A DNA stretch of 11,025 nucleotides from Planctomycetales bacterium 4484_123 (GTDB lineage: Bacteria; Planctomycetota; Phycisphaerae; SM23-33). Positions 5,534 through 11,025 of the stretch are shown piece after piece; positions within the stretch are counted from its first letter, which is position 1; the number at the start of each line of letters is the position of its first letter. A model generated the notes under the pieces. It was not told the origin of the DNA. It saw only the letters and a program-made list of their open reading frames with translations, and ran no database searches. Made by a program: the position numbers and the translations under genes. Location of the stretch: positions 1 through 11,025 of the forward strand of contig MVCS01000085.1 of the NCBI GenBank assembly GCA_002049885.1. The letters run 5' to 3'.

Positions 5534-5578
5534 TCGCCGCGGACCTGCCCGGGGCCTGGGTTGGCCGGGGCGGCCAGG

Positions 5579-7027
5579 TCAGGAGCTGCCTCCGGCCGGC
5601 AGGATGTGCGAGAGGCAGTCCACCGCCGTGCAGCCTGCCTTCAGCTCGCTGCCGTCGCTGTAGCCCTCCTCCCTGCCGGCCAGTTCCGCCGCCAGGGCCG
5701 AGCGCAGCGTCCGCAGCGTCTCGGCGTGCTCCGGGCGGTCGGCCAGGTCGTGCAGTTCCTGGCGGTCGGCGGCGATGTCGAAAAGCTGTTCCAGCCCGGA
5801 TTGGCTGTACCAGATGTACTTGTGCCTGCCGTCGGTGATGTAGTGGTTGGACAGTTCGCCGAAGGCGTGTTCGCCGTGCACGTACTGCCGCCAGGGCACC
5901 TCCTGGCCGCGGAGGATGGGCAGCAGGCTCATGCCGTCCACGCACTCGGGTATCTCCGCCCCGGCGACATCCAGCAACGTGGGCATGATGTCGCGGAGCT
6001 CGACGACCTGTTCGGCCACGGCCCCGCGCAATCCGCCCAGGCCCTCCGGCAGCGTCACGAAGAACGGCACCTGGGCCGAGCCGGAATACCCCAGGGCCTT
6101 GCGGAAAAGGTGGTGGTCGCCGAGCAGTTCGCCGTGGTCGGCCGCGAAGACGAAAACGGTGTTGTCCCTGGCGCCGTGGTCGCCGAGGTGTTCGAGGAAT
6201 CGGCCGATCTGGTGGTCCAGGTGGGTGATCAGGGCGTAGTAGGCACACTGGGCGCGGCGCAGGGCGCGAGGGTCCAGCCGGGCGCGGCAGGCGTTGTGGT
6301 TCCAGCGGTCCTCCGGCATGGGGAAGCCCTCGGCCCAGTCGCCCACCGCCGGGGCGGGGAGCTCCTGGTCGATGTACTGGTCCCAGTACACCTGCGGCGG
6401 GTCCAGCGGGGCGTGAGGCCGGACGAAACTCATGAACAGGAAGAATGGCCGGGACGGGTCGCGCCGGGCGAGGAACTCCACGCTGCGGGTGACCACCCAG
6501 TTGGTGGGGTGGAGGTGCTCGGGCAGGTGCCAGGGCCGGGCCACCCAGGAGTTGCTCGCCAGGCCGTGGTCGAAGTAGGAGACCTCCTGGCCGCCCAGCT
6601 GGCGCCGCAGCCAGGATTCATAGTCGTCCTGCCGGTCCTTGCGATAGTAATGCAGCATGCCGTCGTGCAGGATGACGCTCTGAAAACCCGCCGGCCACCG
6701 CTGCGGGTGCACGTGCATCTTGCCCACCGCCTGGGTCTGATAGCCCGCCTTGGTCAGCTCGCCGGCCAGCGTGACCGGGTAGTTCCAGGCCACGCCGTCG
6801 CGGTAGCCGACGCGCCCGTGGTTGCGCTGATTCATGCCCGTGTGGATGGCCGCCCGGGCGGCGATGCAGCTCATCACGCCGGTGAAGGCGTTGGTGAAAC
6901 GCACGCCCCGATGGGCGAGGTAGTCCAGGTGCGGCGTCTCCACCACCGGATGGCCCGCAATCGACAGGCAGTCGTAGCGCATCTGGTCCACGTTGATGAA
7001 GACGATGTTGGGACGGTCGTCGGACAT
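5579..7027 (-). CDS. Sulfatase (arylsulfatase-type, alkaline phosphatase superfamily), cysteine type
   Basis: A 482-residue sulfatase, expected to hydrolyse a sulfate ester. The N-terminal strand NIVFINVDQMRYD supplies metal ligands D14 and Q15, the DQ variant seen in many bacterial sulfatases and phosphonate monoester hydrolases. The catalytic motif is C54-I-A-A-R58, the C-x-A-x-R form, in which the cysteine must be converted to formylglycine. K103 and H105 (GKMHVHP), H205 (RPHAP), D297-H298 (ADHGELLGDH) and K310 complete the usual active site. The protein starts at MSDDRPNIVF with no signal peptide, so it should be cytoplasmic and act on a small or imported substrate, unlike most polysaccharide sulfatases. 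The ATG at 7027 has an AAGGA ribosome site about 9 bases upstream. It is divergent from the M20 amidohydrolase gene across a 126-base gap. The maturing enzyme is not encoded in this window. The substrate is unknown. Confidence 0.92.
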   Translation of the reverse strand: MSDDRPNIVFINVDQMRYDCLSIAGHPVVETPHLDYLAHRGVRFTNAFTGVMSCIAARAAIHTGMNQRNHGRVGYRDGVAWNYPVTLAGELTKAGYQTQAVGKMHVHPQRWPAGFQSVILHDGMLHYYRKDRQDDYESWLRRQLGGQEVSYFDHGLASNSWVARPWHLPEHLHPTNWVVTRSVEFLARRDPSRPFFLFMSFVRPHAPLDPPQVYWDQYIDQELPAPAVGDWAEGFPMPEDRWNHNACRARLDPRALRRAQCAYYALITHLDHQIGRFLEHLGDHGARDNTVFVFAADHGELLGDHHLFRKALGYSGSAQVPFFVTLPEGLGGLRGAVAEQVVELRDIMPTLLDVAGAEIPECVDGMSLLPILRGQEVPWRQYVHGEHAFGELSNHYITDGRHKYIWYSQSGLEQLFDIAADRQELHDLADRPEHAETLRTLRSALAAELAGREEGYSDGSELKAGCTAVDCLSHILPAGGSS

Positions 7028-7070
7028 CGCTCGCTTCCTTTCCCGCCAAGGCCGCCTCTCCGAAGCCCAC

Positions 7071-7082
7071 GGATTCGAATCC
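7071..7082. promoter_or_regulatory. Perfect 12-base palindrome between divergent genes
   Basis: GGATTCGAATCC is fully symmetric and sits about 44 bases upstream of the sulfatase start, in the gap shared with the amidohydrolase gene. It could be an operator for either or both genes, but no known regulator is recognised. Confidence 0.25.
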
Positions 7083-7153
7083 GCCCGCCCGAATCGGTCA
7101 AGTCAAATCAGACTGTGGCAATCCGCCCGGCCCGCCGGTAGCATCCGTCCTTC

Positions 7154-8431
7154 ATGGCCAGGAAAGAGACGACACTCAGGTCGTTGCCGCACCTGCGGCG
7201 GGTCCGTTCCGGGGTTGCAGCCCTGTCCGATGAGGCCATCGCCGTGGCCGAGGCCATCGCCGACTACGCCGAGCCGTCGCTGCGCGAGTTCCGCTCCGCC
7301 GACCGGCTGGCGGGGTTCCTCGCCGCCCACGGGTTCCGGGTGACCCGGCCCATCCGCGAGATGCCCACCGCCTTCCGCGCCACCTTCGGGACGGGCCGGC
7401 CGGTGATCGCCCTGCTGGCCGAGTACGACGCCCTGCCCGACTGCGGTCGGAAGCCGGGGCAGTGGGGCCACGGCTGCGGGCACAACCTGCTGGGGACGGC
7501 CTCGGCCCTGGCCGGCATCGTCGCGGCCGGGGTGCTGGCCCGGCTGGGCAAGGCGGGCAAAGTGGTCGTCTTCGGCTGTCCCGCGGAGGAGGCCCTGCAC
7601 GGGAAGGTCTTCATGGCCGACCGCGGGGCCTTCGTGGGCCTTGACGCGGTGCTGGCCTGGCACCCGGCGGCGGTCACGCAGGTCAAGGCCGCCGGCGGGG
7701 CGGCCATGGACTCGCTGCGATTCCAGTTCCGGGGCCGGACCGCCCACGCCGCCGGCGGGCCCCATCATGGCCGCAGCGCCCTGGACGCCGCCCTGTTGAC
7801 GGATGTGGCCGTGAACTACCTCCGCGAACATGTGGAGGAAAATGCCCGCATCCACTGCGTCATCAGCTCCGGCGGCACGGCTCCCAACGTGGTGCCCGAC
7901 AAGGCCGAGCTGTGGTACTACATCCGCGGGCGCGACCGAAAACAGGTGGACGAACTCCGCCGGCGGGTGGTGCTGTGTGCCCGCGGCGCGGCCCTGGCCA
8001 CCGAGACCCGCTGGCGGATGCTCATCGAGACCTGCATCGCCGAGCGCATCCCCAACGAACCGATGGCGGAAATGCTCGAGGCCCTGCTGCGTCGCTGTGG
8101 CCCGCCAAAACTGACCCCCGCCGACCGGCGTGCCGCCAGGGCCGTGCCTTCCGGCAAGGACTACGCCACCGGCATCGACCCGCCGCGCGTCGCAGCCGGC
8201 CGGGCCTCCAGCGACGAGGACAACGTCTCCTGGTTCGCCCCGCTGGGCTGCATCACCGTGGCCTGCGTGCCGAAGGGCACCATCGCCCACCACCGCGACT
8301 ACGCCCGGGCCGTACGCCTGCCCGGGGCGCACAAGGGCATGCTCAAGGCCGCCGAGGTCCTGGCCCTTGGTGCCGTGGAACTCTTCCTCAACGCCCCGTT
8401 GCTGCGGAGGGCCAAGGCGGCCGCGCAGTAG
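7154..8431 (+). CDS. M20 family metal-dependent amidohydrolase (AbgB-like)
   Basis: A 425-residue zinc-type amidohydrolase of the M20D group, related to AbgB, the p-aminobenzoyl-glutamate hydrolase subunit, and to other amide-cleaving enzymes. Visible motifs are LLAEYDALPD (88-96), GHGCGHNLLG (105-114, giving C108 and H110 as metal ligands), GCPAEE (141-146) and AWHP (168-171). The lid or dimerisation domain begins around GRTAHAAGGP (194-203), and SSDEDNVSW (352-360) corresponds to the GSTDxGDVSW stretch of AbgB. It is shorter than E. coli AbgB (about 480) but keeps all core motifs. No signal peptide is visible, so it is cytoplasmic. The ribosome site before the ATG at 7154 is weak. A TAGCAT box at 7139-7144 would give a transcript starting at or near the ATG, so a leaderless messenger is possible. 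The true substrate is not evident. Confidence 0.88.
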   Translation: MARKETTLRSLPHLRRVRSGVAALSDEAIAVAEAIADYAEPSLREFRSADRLAGFLAAHGFRVTRPIREMPTAFRATFGTGRPVIALLAEYDALPDCGRKPGQWGHGCGHNLLGTASALAGIVAAGVLARLGKAGKVVVFGCPAEEALHGKVFMADRGAFVGLDAVLAWHPAAVTQVKAAGGAAMDSLRFQFRGRTAHAAGGPHHGRSALDAALLTDVAVNYLREHVEENARIHCVISSGGTAPNVVPDKAELWYYIRGRDRKQVDELRRRVVLCARGAALATETRWRMLIETCIAERIPNEPMAEMLEALLRRCGPPKLTPADRRAARAVPSGKDYATGIDPPRVAAGRASSDEDNVSWFAPLGCITVACVPKGTIAHHRDYARAVRLPGAHKGMLKAAEVLALGAVELFLNAPLLRRAKAAAQ

Positions 8432-8434
8432 CGC

Positions 8435-8487
8435 TGCGGCGGGGACTCCGCGGTGGCGTCCACTCTTCCCGGCGGCTTGCCGTTCGG
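8435..8487 (+). repeat. 53-bp dispersed module, copy in the gap after the amidohydrolase
   Basis: This stretch matches the reverse complement of 9241-9293 at 48 of 53 positions without gaps, and all five differences are transitions. It starts four bases after the amidohydrolase stop codon. Its end runs into a small hairpin, CTTGCC-GTTC-GGCAAG. A related hairpin core (GGCTTGCCGCTTCG) appears inside repeat copy 1 near 3562. The rest of the 8432-8636 gap holds only the EF-P promoter. Confidence 0.8.
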
Positions 8488-8568
8488 CAAGTCCCCAAGC
8501 CGCGATGCACAATCCGCAATGCCCCAGACGTGCTCGCCGGTCGGCGGCGTCGATGACCCTCCTGTGAC

Positions 8569-8597
8569 TTGCAAAGACCCGCGCCGCTTCGTACACT
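8569..8597 (+). promoter_or_regulatory. Possible sigma70-type promoter of efp
   Basis: TTGCAA (8569-8574) and TACACT (8592-8597) each match four of six consensus bases with an ideal 17-base spacer. The predicted start near 8604 gives a leader of about 33 bases carrying the AGGAGG ribosome site. Confidence 0.4.
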
Positions 8598-8636
8598 CCC
8601 GCCGAAAAAACCCGACTTCGTTTGCAGGAGGAACGC

Positions 8637-9197
8637 ATGAGTATCAAGGCCATTCACGTTCGCCGCGGACAGGGCGTGATGTGGCGCGACGAGATATGGG
8701 TCATCTTCAGCGTCGATCACGTCGTCAAGGGCAAGGGCGGCAGCGTGATGCAGATCGAACTGAAGAACGCCAAGACCGGACAGATCATCAAACAACGATT
8801 CCGGCCTGACGAGACCTTCGAGCCGGCCATCTTCGACCGCAGGAAGATGGAATACCTCTACTCTGATGGCGACAGCCACGTGGTGATGGACCCGGAGTCC
8901 TTCGACCAGATTCACCTGCCCGCCGAGCTCATCGGCGACCGCAGCGTGTATCTCGCCCCGAACATCATGTTGGAGGTGGCCTTCGTGGAAGGCCAGGCCG
9001 TCTCCGTGGAGCTACCCAACACCGTGGAACTGAAGGTCGTGGAGACGCCCCCGCAGGTCAAGGGCGCCACCGCCACCGCCCAGATGAAAGAGGCGCTCTG
9101 CGAGGGCGGGGCGAGGGTGAAGGTCCCGCCGTTCATAGAAAACGGCGAGGTCATCAAGGTCGATACCCGCAGCGGCGAGTACGTCAGCCGGGCCTGA
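8637..9197 (+). CDS. efp: Translation elongation factor P
   Basis: A 186-residue EF-P, which binds stalled ribosomes between the P and E sites and speeds peptide bonds at consecutive prolines. All three beta-barrel domains are present. The domain I loop reads VVKGKGGS, with K33 at the tip where EF-P is usually modified. The normal HVKPGKG is changed here, with the proline replaced by lysine. The middle domain carries FDRRKMEYLYSDGD, and the C-terminal barrel ends VDTRSGEYVSRA, matching the family's TRTGEYxxR signature. The ATG at 8637 is preferred to one five codons upstream because AGGAGG lies 5 bases before it and would fall inside the coding region otherwise. No modification enzyme gene (EpmA/B, EarP or YmfI) is in the window, so the modification type is unknown. 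It appears to be transcribed alone. Confidence 0.95.
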   Translation: MSIKAIHVRRGQGVMWRDEIWVIFSVDHVVKGKGGSVMQIELKNAKTGQIIKQRFRPDETFEPAIFDRRKMEYLYSDGDSHVVMDPESFDQIHLPAELIGDRSVYLAPNIMLEVAFVEGQAVSVELPNTVELKVVETPPQVKGATATAQMKEALCEGGARVKVPPFIENGEVIKVDTRSGEYVSRA

Positions 9198-9240
9198 GTA
9201 CTGCCAACTGCGGATTCCAGACCGTGCATTGCGCTTCTTC

Positions 9241-9518
9241 CCGAACGGCAAACCGCTGGGAAGAGCGGACGCCGCCGCGGAATCCCCGCCGCACCGCCGC
9301 TGCGCAAAATGGCAAGCCGGATTTCGCGGATTTCCGAGGCGAATCTCCCTTGGTCTCCGGGCCGACCCGGGGGGAGGACTTGCTCACTCAACTGCAGGGA
9401 TGCGATTGAGTATTGCGAAGCGACAAGCCGCCCCGAACACACGGGCCCCTCAACAAATGCCTAATGCCTCGTGCCTGGTGCCTGACGCCTGGTGCCTGGT
9501 GCCTCGTGCCTAACGCCA
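9241..9518 (-). repeat. Dispersed intergenic repeat, copy 2 (53-bp module, conserved flank and heptads)
   Basis: Positions 9291-9518 are the inverted counterpart of 3440-3696. Positions 9241-9293 are the inverted counterpart of 8435-8487. The two modules are contiguous here but are found separately at the other two sites, so this is the most complete copy. It fills most of the 325-base gap between the converging efp and ribBA genes, from about 40 bases after the efp stop to 4 bases from the ribBA stop. I see no other function in this gap. Confidence 0.85.
9456..9518 (-). repeat. Heptanucleotide array, inverted copy (8 units plus a degenerate ninth)
   Basis: On the minus strand the units read AGGCATT, AGGCATT, AGGCACG, AGGCACC, AGGCGTC, AGGCACC, AGGCACC, AGGCACG and then TGGCGTT. 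The first six match the array at 3489-3530 exactly in order, and the seventh differs by one base. The array ends 4 bases from the ribBA stop codon. Confidence 0.88.
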
Positions 9519-9522
9519 GGTC

Positions 9523-10758
9523 TCACACGTCGTCCAGCATGTGGCCGAGTTTGTCTTTTTTGGTGCGCAGGTATGGGCGGGCCTCGTCGTGGGCGGGTAC
9601 CTGGATGGGGACGCGTTCGACGATGCGCAGGCCGAAGCCCTCCAGGCCGTAGATCTTCCGCGGGTTGTTGGTCATCAGTCGCAGTTCGCTGAGGCCCAGG
9701 TCGCGGAGGATCTGGTTGCCGATGCCATAGTCGCGGCGGTCGGGCTCGAAGCCCAGGTGGACGTTGGCCTCGACGGTGTCCATGCCCTCTTCGATTTGCA
9801 GTTTGTAGGCCTTGAGTTTGTTCAGCAGGCCGATGCCGCGGCCTTCCTGGCGGATATAGACCAGGGCCCCGGCGCCCTCGGCCTCGATGGCCCTCAGGGC
9901 CGCTTGGAGCTGGAGGCCGCAGTCGCACCGCAGCGAGCCGAAGACATCTCCGGTGAGGCACTCGCTGTGGACGCGGACGAGCGCTTGGCCGGGATAGGGG
10001 ATGGGCCTGCCGGCCTCGTCCAGCCGGCCGATGGGCCCCTTGCACAGGGCGATGTGCGGCTCGGGGCCGACCTGCGACTCGTAGGCGATCAGGTGGAAGG
10101 TGCCGGCGGCCAGGGGTATGTCGAACTCCACCGCCCGGCGGATGAGCCGGTCGCGCCGCAGGCGGTAGCGGATGAGGTCGGCGATGCTGCACATCTTCAG
10201 CCCGTGGGCGGCGCAGAACTTTTCCAGGTCCGGCACCCGGGCCATGGTGCCGTCGTCGTTCATGATCTCGCAGATGACGGCCATGGGCTTCAGCCCGGCC
10301 AGGCGGGCCAGGTCAACCGCCCCCTCGGTCTGGCCGGCGCGGACCAGCACCCCGCCGTCGCGTGCCCGCAGCGGGAAGACGTGCCCGGGGCGGACGAAGT
10401 CGCCAGGCTTGGCGTCGTCCCGGCAGGCCAACTGCACCGTCCGGGCCCGGTCGGCCGCCGATATGCCGGTGGTGATGCCCGTGCGGGCGTCGATGGTCAC
10501 GGTGAAGGCCGTGCCGAAGCGCGAGGTGTTCTCCGTGGTCTGCGGGTGCAGGCCCAGGGCGTCGGCCTTCTCGTTGGTCATGGGCAGGCAGATCAGCCCG
10601 CGCCCGTAGCGGGCCATGAAGTTGATGACCTCGGGGGTGACCTTCTCGGCTGCGCACACCAGGTCCCCCTCGTTCTCGCGTGCCTCGTCGTCCACCAGCA
10701 CGACCAGTCGGCCGGCACGGACGTCTTCCAGGATTTCCTCGATCGGTGAAAAGGGCAC
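9523..10758 (-). CDS. ribBA: Bifunctional 3,4-dihydroxy-2-butanone-4-phosphate synthase / GTP cyclohydrolase II
   Basis: A 411-residue RibBA making both precursors of riboflavin: the RibB half converts ribulose 5-phosphate to the four-carbon unit and the RibA half opens GTP. RibB motifs are DDEARENEGDL (23-33), TSRFGTAFTVTID (78-90), RPGHVFPL (123-130), AGQTEGAVDL (141-150) and CEIMNDDG (163-170). RibA begins near residue 205. It has the zinc site C267, C278 and C280 (SECLTGDVFGSLRCDCG), then RQEGRGIGL (303-311) and LMTNNPRKIYGL (361-372). The GTG at 10758 is chosen because GGAG lies 6 bases before it and MPFSPIEEILEDVRAG is the standard RibB beginning. A longer open frame to 10944 would overlap the membrane protein gene. 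No FMN riboswitch is recognisable in the 83 bases upstream, and no ribH or ribE follows it downstream in this window. Confidence 0.96.
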   Translation of the reverse strand: MPFSPIEEILEDVRAGRLVVLVDDEARENEGDLVCAAEKVTPEVINFMARYGRGLICLPMTNEKADALGLHPQTTENTSRFGTAFTVTIDARTGITTGISAADRARTVQLACRDDAKPGDFVRPGHVFPLRARDGGVLVRAGQTEGAVDLARLAGLKPMAVICEIMNDDGTMARVPDLEKFCAAHGLKMCSIADLIRYRLRRDRLIRRAVEFDIPLAAGTFHLIAYESQVGPEPHIALCKGPIGRLDEAGRPIPYPGQALVRVHSECLTGDVFGSLRCDCGLQLQAALRAIEAEGAGALVYIRQEGRGIGLLNKLKAYKLQIEEGMDTVEANVHLGFEPDRRDYGIGNQILRDLGLSELRLMTNNPRKIYGLEGFGLRIVERVPIQVPAHDEARPYLRTKKDKLGHMLDDV

Positions 10759-10780
10759 GTCGCGCTCCAGAGCTAGCGTG

Positions 10781-10791
10781 GCCCGCCGGGC
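10781..10791. repeat. Intergenic GCCCGCCGGGC motif
   Basis: One of four exact intergenic copies of this 11-mer. Here its first seven bases also pair with GGCGGGC at 10799-10805, giving a 7-bp hairpin in the ribBA leader just upstream of the ribosome site. Confidence 0.4.
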
Positions 10792-10829
10792 CGGTCCAGG
10801 CGGGCGCGTCGGCCGAATGAATGATAGTA

Positions 10830-10850
10830 GGCCGGTTGAGGCTACCGGCC
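10830..10850 (-). terminator. Hairpin overlapping the membrane protein stop codon
   Basis: GGCCGGT and ACCGGCC form a perfect 7-bp stem with a 7-base loop, and the TAG of the membrane protein lies at its edge. On the minus strand the tail is TACTATCATT, AT-rich but without a T-run. It may end or slow transcription before ribBA, or be a stability hairpin. Confidence 0.3.
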
Positions 10851-11025
10851 ATTGACCTCCCGGTGGAACCACCAGGCACCGAAACCGAGAATCGCCGCCA
10901 GCGGGAAACTGACCAGCATCACGTACTGCATGTATAGATACCAACTGGCATACTCTCGTTGCTCCGGCGTGGCCGAGACCAGCTTCACCGCCGCGGCCAG
11001 CCCCACCACCAGCAGCAGCCCGGCC
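10842..11025 (-). CDS. Membrane protein of unknown function (C-terminal 60 residues)
   Basis: Sixty codons enter from the right edge and end at TAG (10844-10842), so the N-terminus is outside the window. Two hydrophobic stretches are visible. One is AGLLLVVGLAAAV at the edge. The other is about 20 residues, YVMLVSFPLAAILGFGAWWF, and is followed by the short charged tail HREVNGR. The connecting loop holds charged and aromatic residues (PEQREYASWYLYMQ). The family is not recognised. Codon use is GC-rich like its neighbours. It ends 83 bases before the ribBA start on the same strand, so the two could be cotranscribed, though a hairpin at the stop codon may separate them. Confidence 0.65.
   Translation of the reverse strand, partial: AGLLLVVGLAAAVKLVSATPEQREYASWYLYMQYVMLVSFPLAAILGFGAWWFHREVNGR

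Noticed and set aside
7066..7090. GGATTCGAATCC resembling the T-arm of a tRNA
   Set aside because: The position before TTC is A instead of the required G, the five-base T-stem does not pair, and no D-arm, anticodon arm or acceptor stem can be built around it.
7110..7135. TGGCAATCCGCCC as a second sigma-54 promoter before the amidohydrolase
   Set aside because: The -12 TTGC element is absent at the required spacing.
5561..7141. 526-codon plus-strand ORF opposite the sulfatase, and the 516-codon minus-strand ORF opposite the amidohydrolase
   Set aside because: Both are antisense shadows in GC-rich coding DNA, without family motifs. The genes on the other strand have complete active sites.
10759..10841. 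FMN riboswitch upstream of ribBA
   Set aside because: Only 83 bases are available and the conserved RFN-element blocks are not seen. Two small hairpins are all that can be drawn.
10759..10944. 62-codon N-terminal extension of ribBA
   Set aside because: It overlaps the coding end of the membrane protein, has no RibB-like sequence, and the GTG at 10758 has a ribosome site and the standard family start.

Overview
The window is a GC-rich bacterial chromosome segment of about 11 kb with ordinary dense coding, no rRNA or tRNA, no transposase and no CRISPR array. The gene set (a cysteine-type sulfatase, an AbgB-like M20 amidohydrolase, three Hsp20 genes in a row, EF-P, RibBA and a Flox/anaerobic-sulfite-reductase-like iron-sulfur flavoprotein operon) fits an anaerobic or facultative bacterium. 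A Planctomycetota-type genome is my best guess, but this is inferred from gene style and not proven by a marker gene.

Layout. Positions 1-2491 (minus strand) hold a redox operon. In transcription order it has an AsrA/hydrogenase-beta-like 4Fe-4S protein broken by a frameshift near 2221-2231, then an FAD/NAD-binding 2Fe-2S reductase joined by a 4-bp ATGA overlap, then a molybdopterin-oxidoreductase-like 4Fe-4S protein that runs off the left edge. Upstream of this operon is a good sigma70-type promoter preceded by a perfect TGTGA-N6-TCACA palindrome, the form of a Crp/Fnr-family site. Next comes a minus-strand rubrerythrin-like ferritin (2857-3339).

Positions 3340-3966 have no gene. They carry a degenerate heptanucleotide array plus a conserved flank, followed by a near-consensus sigma-54 promoter. 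That promoter leads into three consecutive Hsp20 genes (3967-5448, plus strand), closed by a strong intrinsic terminator. A cytoplasmic-looking sulfatase (5579-7027, minus) converges on them and is divergent from the M20 amidohydrolase (7154-8431, plus). EF-P (8637-9197, plus) follows. Bifunctional RibBA (9523-10758, minus) and the C-terminal tail of an unrecognised membrane protein (10842-11025, minus) complete the window.

The most unusual structure is a dispersed intergenic repeat family. The heptad array and its roughly 165-bp flank at 3440-3696 recur in inverted orientation at 9291-9518. A second 53-bp module at 9241-9293 recurs in inverted orientation at 8435-8487. An 11-base near-palindrome (GCCCGCCGGGC) also occurs in four separate non-coding gaps. 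No complete novel defence or mobile system is visible. The items most worth checking are the repeat family, the sigma-54 control of the Hsp20 trio, and the broken iron-sulfur subunit with its Crp-type promoter.
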